NCBI RefSeq assembly: GCF_943734655.1
Contig: NC_071354.1
Coordinates: 58,321,544 to 58,385,543, forward strand
Length of the DNA: 64,000 nucleotides
Direction of reading: 5' to 3'
DNA from: Sabethes cyaneus
Lineage: Eukaryota; Arthropoda; Insecta; Diptera; Culicidae
The position numbers and the translations under genes were made by a program. This document shows, one piece after another, positions 21,415 to 32,408 of the stretch. Below the pieces are notes generated by a model. That model did no database searches. It was not told the origin of the DNA and saw only the letters and a list, made by a program, of their open reading frames with translations. Position 1 is the first letter of the stretch. The number at the start of each line of letters is the position of its first letter.

Positions 21415-22347
21415 TAGAGTAGGGCGGGGCATAAGTGCGATGTTTGAAGTTGTCATCAATTTTCGCGTGATATAAAGAAGAAGAACAACAAAATATATTT
21501 TATAGTGATGCAGCTACTCAATGTCTTTACATTCAACTATAAATCATCTGGAATAATAGTGTTATTGAAAATAAATTCTTCATTCTTCTGAACAAGTGCC
21601 GATTCGCACTTTTACCCCACTAGCGGGGTAAAAGTTCGATTACCGCGGGGCAAAAGTGCGAAGCTCGAATCCATGAAATTAGCACAGCAGCAGCTAACAA
21701 AACCATATTATCGTCAATCTGCGGTATGTTTCGGTAAGGAATATTCTCAATTTGCACCTTTTCTATTTTGCGCTGGTGTATTGCAGCGTCCGTTAGATCG
21801 AAACTTTTCCAAACGTTTGTTTTTTGTTTCATCAGCGGAAAAACATTGTTTTCCTTCGACCAACATCTGTAGAGCACAGTTTTCTGGAGATCTTCCATTT
21901 CTAGTATCTGTAATATAGTGCCAAAAGATGTATATAAGCTATACATTTTTGCCCCGTCCGTGAACCGCACTTTTACTCCGCTAGGCGCTTGACGGGGTTT
22001 GATTAAATTATGGAAAAGCAACATAAATTTTGTAAATTCTTCTCACCGCAATTTCAAGAGAGATATCTGAGTGATGTAAAACGCTGCTACAATTTGTGAA
22101 TAAGTAATATCCTCCTGTTGATATCGTATTTGCCGTACAACGAAATATTACATCAAAACCGTTCTAAAATAACTTTTACCCATAACTCAGCAATTATGAT
22201 TCGTAAACAACAAATGTTTATGATGGATTTAAGCTGTCAAAGTACTCACCCATCCATGCCAATGTAGTCAATTTACTCGGAATCCGCACTGATAAATCAT
22301 TGAATCGCACTTTTACCCGCATCGTACTTTTACCCCTCCTTACTCTA
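21415..22347. mobile_element. TA-flanked MITE with repeated GCACTTTTACCCC words
   Basis: The element 21417-22345 has ends GAGTAGGGCGGGGCATAAG and, inverted, GAGTAAGGAGGGGTAAAAG, flanked by TA. The word GGGGTAAAAGTGCGA and variants recur inside in both orientations (near 21610-21660, 21968-21990 and 22305-22335). A minus-strand frame of 134 codons inside it shows no domain and is treated as chance. It interrupts the BEL/Pao pol. Confidence 0.75.
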
Positions 22348-22954
22348 TATTTACTCTGTGAATTTCTTCCTCCACTGAATACGGCACCGCCCGCAGTGGC
22401 GGCCAAAAGCTGTGAACAGAAATTTAGGGCCGCGAAACCAAGGATTATTTACGGTGTAGTTCGGCTCCTTTCCCCACTTTGTTGCCAGGCCCGCCACATT
22501 CAGCGCACTTTCAACTTTCCTCCATTCTAGCATAAGCGTCGTAGATAGAATCTCCGCTACGCGAAATCCTACAAGCTGAACATACTTCCGATGGTCTGAC
22601 CGAAGCCATGCCAAAACTATCTCGGAACAGAACCCGAAAAAAAGGAACACCCGTAGTCTGCTGGCCAGTACGGGGGCTTGTCGCCGTCACAGGTTGCATT
22701 TATAATGTATATAATCCATACTAATAACGCAGAGGTCCGCTTATAAAAGTGCATATCTACTAATTCTCTTCAATCATTTTTTTCCCAATGTTACAACAAT
22801 TTAATCAAAATTTAACTTTTGTTTGAAAACGTAGTCGACAGATGGCAACATTTTGCGGATTTTCGCGCAGTGAGCATGAAATCACGCAATAAAAGGCTGA
22901 AAAGCAGAAGGTTGTAAGAGTCGAAAGATGTCGGCAGCTACTCTAGCGGCTCAT

Positions 22955-23312
22955 TGAAATTCTGTTTTCAGACGAAAAAATATTCCTGCTACAGGATCAC
23001 CACAACCAACAAAATCACAAACTGACTGTTCGAAGGTTCCAGAATGTTTCCAGAGAGATGGTATGGGAATGTTTTTCCAAAAATTTTAAGGTTCCATTGC
23101 TGTTCACTAAACTTGGTATTAAAATCAACACTAAATATTACATCGATAATCTTTTGAAGAACCATTGGGAATCAAATGGTCGTCAAAAATCAATCAATCA
23201 ATAAGAATGCACCAAACTGCTTCCAACAAGATTCTGCACCGTCTCACCAGGCGAAAGCTACACAGGCTTAGCGTGTGGAAAATTTTCCGGATTCTTGCTC
23301 TCGACTTCTAAC
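22955..23312 (+). pseudogene. Mariner-superfamily transposase fragment
   Basis: The frame begins ILFSDEKIFLLQ (first catalytic Asp near 22971) and runs through VSREMVWECFSKNFKVPLLF. After stops it reaches CFQQDSAPSHQAKATQAW, the second catalytic Asp motif, near 23230. The spacing and motifs are those of ITm (Tc1/mariner) transposases. The N-terminal DNA-binding half and the last catalytic residue region are absent or unrecognisable. No terminal repeats were found around it. Confidence 0.8.
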
Positions 23313-24666
23313 TAGGCAGCACCAAACAATTGACTGTAGATACTTTCAAGCAACGTTTGGAGAAGATTTAGAATGACATACCTCAGAATATCCTGTGTGC
23401 CAACTGTAACGCTTTTCAATGACAATTGCGATAATTTTTGTGTAAATTTTGTGTTATTACTTCTCACCCAGTCTATCACTATTGTCACCAGTCCTACTCC
23501 GAAAATCAGCCTACAATAAAAGAACATTTGAAAGCCGAACTATTGCTATAAGTTCCTACCAAACAGCACCAAACTAGTGCCAAACTAGTAGGTATCTTTA
23601 TCGACTATGAACTTCACAGCAATCTCATACCAACCAACTTGTTCTTTACCGCCCGTTATGTGGTAGACGTGCAGCAATCATCATCGTACACTAGTTACGA
23701 CACTAATAATGGCAACCAAAAAAAAAACAGACCAGCGCTCATTTCAGCCCAATAAAACCCATCCGCATCCGCCGCCCCGAGCATCCGAGTGTGACGGCTC
23801 GACACCACCGTTTGAACCGCGCCTGACCCCAGTGGGTGCTGGAACCCTCGTGTTGAACGAACCGGCCGCAGATTGTGATCGAAATACTCTGATATCGAAG
23901 GCCGGACACCGTGGGCATTAGTGTCGAGCAACATGATTCGGGCCATGTTCTGTCCACAAACTACCGGCTCTACTACTGCTAGTATGCCACTTGGTCGTAC
24001 AATATTGTCTGCATGTTTCTAGACTGACACAGAAATATAAAACCATTCATTTTGTGAACCAAAACCCCGCCGCCGAACGTTTCCACCGCCGTCTCCGCAG
24101 GGAACGCTGGAGTTTTATTTATTCTTATTGAACTGCGAAATCACTGACTACAGCACATTCCTGGGACAGGTTTCTGCGACTAATTTATCGCTTATTTATA
24201 GCCGCAAGTGCATTCGCTCGCTTGAAAAGTGCCAAGAATGCGCACCTATATTAAGGGAGGAGGATTTAATGCTTCTTCTCCTTCGTTGGCAAGCGACCGC
24301 GAGCAAAGTTCGATTGTAGTGTTCATTGCTGGCTGGTCAGACAACCAGAGAGAGAGACAGAGAGACAGACAGAGAGAAAAGGTAATCAGAGTTACACAGT
24401 TCAAGGTGGTACAGATCTGGTGCTAACTGTTACTACAGAAGTAGACTCTACGGTTTATTGTTTTCAGAGACCTAATGACGGTTGCATACCAATCATGCCA
24501 GGTTGTACGATTGTGAAAAAATGCGAAAGAAATTGTTGATTTTTTGTGCAAAGTTCATGATAGATAAGTGCCATAGCTAGCAGCAATGCACAGCTAATTA
24601 GTTGTAACATTTTCCATATACAATACCATATGTGTTCTACTTGAGGATTATTTTTTGATTTTAATC
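23313..24666. other. Unassigned sequence with a GC-rich island
   Basis: About 23700-23960 is GC-rich and open in several frames on both strands, including an 83-codon minus-strand frame, but has no strong splice signals or known motif. An (AG/AC)n run lies at about 24345-24385. The rest shows nothing recognisable. Confidence 0.4.
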
Positions 24667-25776
24667 TACAGTGTGACACATATGTATTCGAACAAAAACA
24701 AAGTCATATATTTTTGTAAATAAATGCTGAAACTTCCATCGGAATATCATCCCATATCTTGTTGATAACTAACTTAAATTTATTCAAATTATGATATTTA
24801 TAATCCTTGAGCTTCTTCTGCATGTACCTCATTCACAGCAATGCAATGGGTTCAAATCAGGAGAACTTGGAGGTCATTCCGTTTTCAACATGAAATCCGT
24901 CGGATTGGCTTTGCACCACGTCTTCACAAGATTTGTGGTGTGGCTGGATTTCTATCCGGTAATCTTCTTCACCATACATTCCCCGAACGTAAGCTATCAA
25001 ATTTTGTTCTAAGACAATTTCCAGATAGTATATTGCATTAACTTTGACACCCTTGTCAATAAATAGAACAGGAAATTTCCCTTTCTTTGAAATGCCTCCC
25101 CATACCATGACCGTTGATGAATTTTGGTATCGAGGTACATTCCGTTTGGGCTTTGGGACGTCACTGATCGAAACCGACCACAACCGATCATTTTGAGCAT
25201 GAAGCGGTGTTTGAAGAACAAACAACTTCTCATCAGAATATATCACTTCTGAAACACCGTGCCGACAGAGCCTTTTTTACCTTTTTTGAATGCTTTCATA
25301 TCCAGATCCATTTTCAAAATTCGACGAAGAGTTTTCCTTTTGAAATTCAGCTGAACTGCCATTTTCCGTGAGGACCGGTCGCAACTGCGACGAATTCATT
25401 CTCGAACAACCTTTTTGACCTCTGCAGTTCTAACGCTTCGTTTTCTATCGGTTTACTTACGGTTTTCAACAGATGCCGCCTTGACAACTCTTTTTAGTGT
25501 ATAGTACACAAATCCTCTTTTCATGCCGTGATATTTGAGGTCACGAAAAATAGTGCCGCATGTAGCACCGTTGAACAATTTATTTATTATCAACGACCGT
25601 AACTTAAACTCTGGTACGTGCACGTCCAACGAGACACAATACGAAAATGAAACTACATCAAGTAAGACTTTAGTTATGATGCCACACACACATGATCTTA
25701 GTTTGATTGTATTAACTGTATATGCCGCTGCAAGCATAAAATGATTTTTGTTCGAATACATATGTGTCACACTGTA
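24667..25776 (-). mobile_element. Tc1/mariner-type transposon with intact ends
   Basis: The element 24669-25774 (1,106 bp) has perfect inverted ends of about 29 bp starting CAGTGTGACACATATGTATT, flanked by TA on both sides. It carries a decayed minus-strand transposase gene. The near-identical ends suggest a fairly recent copy. Confidence 0.9.
24840..25625 (-). pseudogene. ITm-type transposase (decayed)
   Basis: This would bind the inverted ends and catalyse cut-and-paste transposition. The N-terminal helix-turn-helix part (FKLRSLIINKLFNGATCGTI, then KRGFVYYTLKRVVKAASVEN) lies at about 25615-25450. RKMAVQLNFKRKTLRRILK follows near 25360. The catalytic domain starts YSDEKLFVLQTPLHAQNDR at 25240, followed by SSTVMVWGGISKKGKFPVL. 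The second catalytic Asp motif (normally QQDxAPxH) is mutated near 24955, and the PPSSPDLNP motif near 24845 is in another frame. Stops and frameshifts make it inactive. Confidence 0.85.
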
Positions 25777-26185
25777 ATTCTAATGGTTGTGATTCGATTT
25801 TGCCTTATCACGATTACACAACACAAGTGTTACCGAGGTGAAATAAAAATCCTAAAGGCAATTTTTGATAACGAATTCCACATATTTATACTATACTATC
25901 GATATTTAAAAGTGTTCCGATTTTGTTAAAAAATTTTGGACTGATTTCTGTTTAGAGCATTTTATACCTGATATTTTGCTATTGTGGGGCTTCTTTATGA
26001 GTGAAGAGGTCCTAAAAAACGCTATTTTTACCAACGCGTCTTGCCTTAAAAAACTTAACTTTTGTACTTATTACCCGTTTTTGTTGATTTTAGTGTTAAA
26101 TGAAAGATTTTTGCATGGTTGCAAAACATTGAAAAGTCATTTTTCGTGTTTTTATGACGTGTAGTCAACATGAAAGATGAAATTT
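25777..26185. other. Unassigned AT-rich sequence
   Basis: Short frames only. No motif recognised. Confidence 0.4.
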
Positions 26186-27210
26186 TTAATGATCATCATC
26201 GGAGATTTCAGCGTTCAGGTCCGTTCAGGAATACCTACAACACTGACAAACGAAAGCGACCTAAGGCTTATCGATTTTGCCGCTTCCAAAATCAACATGG
26301 CCATGTGCCTTCTTGCAGCATAAATTCTTACAAAAATGCACCTGGAGATCACTAAACTAGACGGTAGCTTAGATCGACCTCGTTTTGATTGACTGCCGCC
26401 ACTTTTCAGGCAACATTGACGTCCGGTTCTGTCGAAGCGTTAACATTGACTCGCGGACTACTACCTGGTGATGGTTAAGATGCATCCGAAAGTCTTCATT
26501 GTGAATAATAGCCGGTAATAATAATATTCGTCGCATCCTCGACTAAGTCTGGCGAAGCCCGATATAGCACTGAACGATTAGATACCAGTCTATCTTCTCG
26601 ACGGTAGAAACAAAGAGTAGTCATACAAAAATAAAACCATCGCATAGGAGTGTGTGGTGCGTATACGGAATGATAGAATTGGGAGAATAAAATTTAAATA
26701 GTTTAGTAAGTAAAACATTCGAGTACCAACCGGAAGAGTGAGTGTGCGAGCCCCACTTGCCAATTGATAACCCAATATTTGCATCAGACATTTCCTCCCT
26801 TCCTGTTCCTTCTAGAATAGCCTGATGTAGCCTATGATTTTACGTTGGAAGCCAAGCCAAGCTGGACTGTAAGAACTATCGTGCGATCACCATTCTTAAG
26901 ACCGCTGCAAAGTGATTTCGTTTTCCGCCGACTATCACCGGTTGTGAATGGATTTGTGGAAAATTATTAGGCCGGCTTCGTTGAATGACGCACAATGACT
27001 TTAAAGCTGTATATAATACTATTAATCGAAAAGGCTATGGAAAACCATGGATGAGAATAGCTCGAGAAGCTAATCAGATTGATTAAGGCTACGATTCGAT
27101 TGGATTATCGGGTGCTTTTGAATGCCACAGGGTACTTCGTCGAAGTAATGGTCTCTCATGCCTGCTGTTGAACTTAGTACTATACAAGGCGTTCTGAACC
27201 GAGCGGATGT
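26186..27210 (+). pseudogene. Strongly degraded LINE (endonuclease and RT)
   Basis: IIGDFSVQVR near 26197 matches the GDFNA endonuclease motif. It is followed by LRLIDFAAS near 26255, a degenerate dispersal of the TW-SPD and IDH motifs, and a DYYLVMVKM (SDHYLV-type) motif near 26460. RT traces include NYRAITILKTAAKV near 26870 and a GFVE/YNTI-like stretch near 26970-27010. Every region needs several frame changes. It belongs to an RTE-like or related LINE, clearly older than the copy at 1825. Confidence 0.6.
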
Positions 27211-27240
27211 TAACCACCAGCGTGCCCAAGTATAAATAAA

Positions 27241-27400
27241 AGATGGGGATTTAAAACTAGAATTTAAATTGGAATTCAAATCAAACTAGAAATTAGACTT
27301 GAAATCAGAATTTAAAATTAACTTTTCTCAAACTGAACTTAAAATTTGAATTCACTTAGACCTGTAATTGACACATTGACACGAAATTAAGCACAAAGTT
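27241..27400. repeat. Degenerate GAAATTxGAACTT minisatellite
   Basis: Imperfect units of AGAATTTAAA, TTGAAATCAG and AACTTAAAATT. The same kind of sequence fills 63440-64000. Confidence 0.6.
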
Positions 27401-27414
27401 TTTCTTGAAAAAAA

Positions 27415-28221
27415 AAATGACATTTTTAGTCGTACTCTTTCGCTCGGTTTAGCTCTTTTCTGCTCCGTTTTTCCTTTTCTGTACAGGTTTTTTTTTGGTT
27501 TTCGCTTTCCTGTTTTCCTTCCGTTTTGACTCTTTTTCTATCGTTTTTCTTTTTTCTCTTGCGTGTTTCGCGTTTAATTATTTTATGTCTCATCTTTTCT
27601 AATTTTCAATCCTGCTTTTTTTTCTTATTTTTAGTCGTTTTTTGTTATTTTCTTTCCCGCTTTTTGTCATTTATATTCCCTTTTTCTTCTTTTTATTGCC
27701 GGTTTTCGTCCTCTTCTAAATCCTATTTCCTTTTCATCTTGTTTTTCACTTTCATTTGTTCCGATTTTCCTCTCTCAGATGCCCTGTTTGTCGTTCTTTT
27801 CTATCAGTTTTATTCTATTCTTGGCTCCCTTTTCCTTTTCCTTTTTATCTCTCGTTTTTCGTCTTTTTCTCTCATATGTTACCTTTTTCTCGTTCTCCTC
27901 GTTTGCTCAATCTCGCTATTCTTCTTTCCCCTTTTGGCTTCATTTGTTTGTTGTTCTGTTTTCTGTTTCTTGTCTCGTTTTCCCTCTTTTTCTCTTCCGT
28001 ATCCCCACTTTCATATTAAGTTTTTTTTTTGTTTTTCTGCCTCGTCTTCCCTCCATTTGTCTCGATCTCCCTTCCTTTTCTCTCCACTTTCGTTTTTTTC
28101 TGCTCGCTGTTTCCTCTTTTATAGTCTGTTCCTGTCTCGCTTCGTTTTTTTTCTTTTTCCGGTTCCGGTTTGCATCTTTTTTCCAGTTTAACTCCTACTT
28201 TATTTTATTCGTTTTTATCTG
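27415..28221. repeat. Polypyrimidine tract
   Basis: About 800 bp of TTTTC/TTTCC/CTTTT-rich plus-strand sequence. The long plus-strand frames here (up to 250 codons, almost only Phe, Leu, Ser, Cys) come from base composition and are not genes. Confidence 0.85.
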
Positions 28222-28583
28222 TTGTATTCTGTCTGCGGACTATTTTTGGCGGAGTACAAATGGAAAGCGGAGAGTGGCGGAGGTGTATGAATCACGAGCC
28301 ACAGGCACTGCTTGGAGAGATTCCCATCGTACGAAAGTTGGGAGACTACGGTGGGCCGGACACGTCGCAATGATGCCGGACTACTGTGCAGTAAAATCCG
28401 TTCTCTTCAAGAGCCCCACCGGCACCAGAAATAGATGGGCCCAACGTGCTAGATGGCTCGACCAGGTTGAAGCCGATTTGCGTGTGTCGAGACGCGCAAC
28501 AAATTGGCGACGAGTAGCCCAGGACCGAATTAAATAGAGAGGAATTCTTGATACGGCAAGAGCCACCTCGGCTCTCGGCTGCT
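28222..28583 (+). pseudogene. RTE-like LINE C-terminus, 5'-truncated copy
   Basis: Begins within LRTIFGGVQMESGEWRR and continues through HEPQALLGEIPIV. After a frameshift it contains LRWAGHVAMMPD, KSPTGTRNRWAQRARWLDQV and RRATNWRRVAQDRI, then a stop and ATGTAAATG-type 3' sequence. It is bounded on both sides by polypyrimidine DNA, as if a 5'-truncated LINE had inserted into that tract. Confidence 0.85.
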
Positions 28584-28599
28584 AAATGTATGTAAATGT

Positions 28600-29045
28600 C
28601 TGTCTTATTATGTCCTCCTTTTCTGTCACATTCTGATTTTTGTTTTATGTTTTAACCCTTTTGTCCTCCATTTTCTTTTTTTTTATTCTGTTTTCTCCTG
28701 CTCCTGCATTTTTACCTTTTCTTTTCCTCTTTTGCTTTCTAGTTTTTTCTCCTTTTCTGTCCATTTTGCCCCCATTGTTTTACCCCCCATTGTTCCTTCT
28801 TTTCTCTCTTTCCAGTTTCCATTCTTTTTCACTATTTCCCTCTTTTTATCATTCTCGTCTTGTTATCTCTTTTCAGAACTTGTTTTACCTTTTTCATTCT
28901 ATCACGTTTCATCTTTTGTTTTTCTGTTTTCAAGCATCTCTCTCTCTCTCTTTCGTGTTTTTCGTTTTTTGCTATCCCGTTTGTCCAATTTTTCGCACAT
29001 TTTTCTTTGCTCACTTTTCCGTTTTTTTCTCTTCATTTTCTGGAG
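28600..29045. repeat. Polypyrimidine tract, second half
   Basis: Same composition as 27415-28221, with open frames due to composition only. Confidence 0.8.
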
Positions 29046-29482
29046 AGCAGCACTAACAATTTTATTAGGCAAATATTCAGCAAAATCGAGCTTTTCAGCT
29101 ATAACTCAGGAACAACAAAAAATAATATCATGGTTTTTTTTTAATAAAGTGATTAGAAATTGACAAACAAGAAAAAAAAAAATCTCAACCAGCAGACCTT
29201 GTGCTTCTCATATGTGTTGCATTGGAGAAATAAACTGGCTGCAACACTAGAAAGTACAACGAAGTTTAAGGAGTCTTCGATTACACTATGTCAGTAGCGT
29301 CATCTGCCGTTAGCAATAGGTGAGTCACTCTGTCTATCATTTTAAATTGTAAAAGCATTTCCTCGTCGACCTTCTTTCACCGGTGCACACCTTTGCGAGA
29401 CCTCAGAGTTTCCAGACAGCAGTGAACTGCTGTAGAAGGATAGTTTTATTTTTATGGCTTCCTATAATATTTCATGTTACGA
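29046..29482. other. Unassigned sequence
   Basis: No gene or repeat border recognised. Confidence 0.4.
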
Positions 29483-29747
29483 TATAAATGGTTTATACCA
29501 CGGGACTGGCAACCCTATCCCTACTCAATGTGTTTGACAGTAGCCAACATCTACTGCCGGCGCGGGTATTATTTGCAAAAATCCGGTTAAGATTTGCAAA
29601 TACTACCCATCTGCCAGCATACCGGCTTTGCAGAGTGAAACAAACAGCACGTATAGCGGTGTCATGCTGTTTCATTTACGCAAATGGTTAGATGTTGACT
29701 GCAAAAACATGACTGCCTAGCAGGACCGTGGTTTATACCTATAAATG
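29483..29747. mobile_element. MITE with 8-bp target duplication
   Basis: The element 29491-29739 (249 bp) is flanked by TATAAATG (29483-29490 and 29740-29747). Ends are GTTTATACCACGG and, inverted, GGTATAAACCACGG. A second inverted pair lies inside (GGTATTATTTGCAAA and TTTGCAAATACTACC). The 8-bp duplication fits hAT or P-type MITEs. Confidence 0.8.
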
Positions 29748-30166
29748 TAGCATGGTAATTATGTAATGTTGTATGAAAAGATATGGGTTTTTCACATTTG
29801 TATATGAGAATGGTGCCAATTTTGTAAATAAAGGCTTTCCTTATCGTTTTCTCCTTAAGACAGTAATGTCCGATAAGGTTAAAGATATAAATACGTAAAA
29901 AATTTTACGATGTAGTAACGTTTTCGCAGAAATTTCTACAAATCCCATGGTAATAGCAACATTATTACCACATAATGTTAGTAATCACAGATTGCGGACA
30001 GCGCACGGCCCATCATGCGCGAGCAACCGATGTTGATTGGTTTCGAAAATGACGTAACAGTACCGAACATAAATTATCTGCTGCCACATACAGATCACCG
30101 GTTGAAGAAAGGGGTTCGGCCTCATTATGCTGCATTTGGAGCGGCCTCTGGCCTCCCTTCACTTAC
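29748..30166. other. Probable intron sequence
   Basis: Lies downstream (minus sense) of the exon at 30167-30280. No gene or repeat was identified. Confidence 0.4.
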
Positions 30167-30280
30167 CATTTTTGCTTTCCTTCACCGTGGCAGTCAACGC
30201 CGCCGTTGCAATCGTGGGCGGTTCTTCGTCCAGTACCATGGCTGGAACGGCGGTAACCACTTTGTAGCCTGGTAGTGGAC
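30167..30280 (-). CDS. Host gene exon, 114 bp (unrecognised gene)
   Basis: On the minus strand a long T-rich tract and CTAG precede the exon, and GTAAGT follows it. These are consensus acceptor and donor sites. The exon has two leading bases, 37 codons and one trailing base. The peptide starts PLPGYKVVTAVPAMVLDEEP and continues through an Ala/Thr-rich stretch, with ordinary coding composition. The phase matches the donor of the exon at 44829-45561 (one trailing base), so the two can be spliced to form a Gly codon at the junction. Both borders flank AT-rich non-coding DNA. The gene was not recognised, and further exons must lie at lower coordinates or outside the window. Other plus-strand frames over it are shadows. 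Confidence 0.65.
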
Positions 30281-31580
30281 CTAGCATTGGAAAAAGAAGA
30301 AAAAAAAAACAAAAAAAAAAAATGTCAAAAGACAAGTAATCATGGTTTGCATTAGGAAATATTTAGTCGGATTGCTTATGTAAACAGTTAAACAGGTTTT
30401 ATTGTTTACACGCAGGTTTCTATTTCCTGAACTCAATGACCGAAAAAAACAATTCCATAGCATTTAATATCCATTTTAGTAGCATGCAGCCTCTGAAGTG
30501 GAATTTAAATATTGCAAGTTTACATCGACGTCAGACATATTAGTGTGATTGACAAACATAGTTCTTCAATCCGCATGGTACAACTTTTTTTTCGGAGAAA
30601 TAGTTTTTCCACGTTATTCATCAGACTCGAGTGATTTGATGCAATTCATACTGCAAGCAACGGGAGTAAAATAAAAGTGAACAGAAAAAATGCTTTTGAC
30701 CAACACACACTGTTTCCGCAGCTGTCGTAAAAATAAAAACGGGGGAAAAAATAAACGATTGATGGAAACTGTCCGAGTCCATCAATAACGTGCTCCATTC
30801 AAGTCCAAGTTCATTTCCCCCGGACTGCGGTTACCGATGGCGGCATGGCGGCAGGATACATTGCATTCAATGTAGTGGATCTAGTTTTTTCGCTTCGCTG
30901 CGTTAGCATAATAATCGAAAACTGACTGCAAAGTGAAATGCTAGATTGCTTGTACATATATAGGTTGTCAAATAAAAAACTGCAAGTGAAAGGGTCCGTT
31001 TAAATTGAATGGGATATTTTTGCTATAATTTAAATCGCTCGTGTTAACCGCCAGTGACAGAAAAAGCGGTCTACTATTATTATCGTCGCTTTGTTACAAA
31101 CAAATTGGATTTGCAATAGTTGTGATGGAATGTTTTCTATTTTTCCAACAAATGCCAAAGGAATTTAAATTATCTTTATGAGTCTGAAAAAGTAATTATG
31201 TAGCAAAATTTCGTAGAAAATAGGAATTCAGCGGCAATACCCTCCATAATAAATTAATAATTATTGTACAAAAAGCGGTTCAATCATTCTGTTAATTGAG
31301 TTCTCTTATATTCAATTATTTCCTTTTATTATCAGTTCGATAAATTTCCGCCATTGAACCAGCGGCTCTTGGAAATTTATTGTGAACGTCGATATAAAAC
31401 CGTCTCATTCTGATGCCCGTATCAATTAAAACCTCGCTAATGCAAGCATTAATCCAGCAACACACTCAATTAGCTATACCGCCGGTCCGAAATTAGCTTA
31501 TAAATCAATCGAATAAATACCGCCCCGTGCAGTGGAAAATGGGTAGAAAACTTGACCACGAGTATCGCTGATTTATAGGT
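30281..31580. other. Probable large intron, AT-rich
   Basis: A homopolymer A tract at 30299-30322 is the pyrimidine tract of the exon acceptor on the minus strand. No other feature recognised. Confidence 0.45.
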
Positions 31581-31990
31581 ACACCAAACAGATGTCCCGG
31601 CGCGGCGTTCCGGTGGACGCGGACGCAAAGCCGAGAGCGGAAGGCTCCGGAAAGTGGCTCATAAATTGTTCCGATTTTTGCACGTGCCAAAGTCTACGGT
31701 GCCACATTCGGATTACTGCTGATGCTGCTGGTGCTAGCAAGGCCCCACTTCTGCAGCTTAGTTCTCGTCGACTGAGAACCAGCGGGCGCGCAGCCCCGCG
31801 ACACCGACCGGGTCAATTCAGTCCAATCAGTGCTGGGCTGAGGTTTGTGCGCTAAGTGCTAATAAATTTTCATTTTTCCCGCTTCTTGCGCTCCGGAGTG
31901 AGGCGGTTCATCTTTCGCTGATTCGAACTGCGCTCTCCTACGGTGTTTTCTGTTATTTTCGCGTGCAACTGTGTACATTACATATAGCAG
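31581..31990. promoter_or_regulatory. GC-rich island, possible regulatory region
   Basis: This 400-bp island is much richer in G+C and CpG than its surroundings and has several TCAGT initiator-like words (for example near 31820 and 31829 on plus, and 31770 on minus). No TATA box or downstream element at the right distance was seen. An 87-codon plus-strand frame inside has no recognised domain. A promoter or enhancer of the minus-strand gene is a guess. Confidence 0.25.
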
Positions 31991-32250
31991 AAAGTGACCA
32001 AGCCGGAATGCAAGCAACTTTGTAGCTACATTGTACTTGTCTAGTGCGTACTAGAGTTTATGCGCATGCCATACTAGCTCAGAGAACATGAACATGAGTG
32101 CTTCCATATCTTCGAACGGTGCTTAAAATGTATATTGAAATGGAAATTTTCAATCTATACCTATTTCTGATTGACTAGATATTGATTCATAATCCACAAA
32201 ACTCGTGTACAAATAATTTTTGTACTAGAATAAAATGTGATGATCTACAC
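31991..32250. other. Unassigned sequence
   Basis: Nothing recognised. Confidence 0.4.
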
Positions 32251-32408
32251 TACAAGAGAAAATCTGTAGTCAAACTATTGTGAGCGCAATTCTGGTAAGC
32301 CCCATGCTAAACACCAAGTAGAGGCTAATGATTTAATATCAATAATTTTATTAAAATTATATCATTAGCCTCTACTTGGTGTTTCGTACCACAATTGCGC
32401 TCATAATG
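32251..32408. repeat. Palindromic MITE-like hairpin
   Basis: A perfect 23-bp inverted pair, AAACACCAAGTAGAGGCTAATGA-type (32309-32331 and 32362-32384), sits inside an outer pair, TGAGCGCAATT (from 32281) and AATTGCGCTCA (to 32403). The word GAGAAAATCTGTAGTCAAAC at its left border reappears inverted to the right of the next transposon (34721-34748). This suggests that the Transib-like element inserted within this larger inverted element. Confidence 0.7.

Larger units (their letters stand above)
19985..22650 (-). pseudogene. BEL/Pao retrotransposon pol, split by two MITEs
   Basis: Minus-strand order follows a BEL/Pao polyprotein. At 22650-22351 there is GLATKWGKEP and NPWFRGPKFL, the segment between RNase H and integrase. 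At about 21290-21220 there is an AEIRLWKQAQQ-type stretch. PLPVVRVTPF follows near 20820. The integrase core at 20589-19985 has CSDNGTNFHGANN (catalytic Asp near 20483), MGRVWERMVRS, DTPRKPDNEKLETV, then INTRPLTYI and LLGSSSG. The third catalytic acidic residue cannot be placed because a frameshift falls there. Frameshifts and stops abound, and no LTR was located. MITEs at 20590-20696 and 21417-22345 interrupt the frame. It is a truncated relic. Confidence 0.85.

Noticed and set aside
21620..22024. 134-codon minus-strand frame as a transposase
   Set aside because: It lies within a MITE bounded by TA duplications, shows no transposase motif and spans the MITE's internal repeats.
23695..23957. 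Exon in the GC-rich island
   Set aside because: Open in several frames on both strands but without a proper pyrimidine tract or donor at a suitable position.
27526..29163. Plus-strand frames of 140-250 codons rich in Phe, Ser and Leu
   Set aside because: They lie in a polypyrimidine tract and exist only because TTT/TCC/CTT codons contain no stops. No domain and no splice sites, and one frame runs straight into a LINE fragment.
31592..31855. 87-codon plus-strand frame in a GC-rich island
   Set aside because: Stops are rare in GC-rich DNA. No splice sites or domain were seen, so only a tentative regulatory region is reported.
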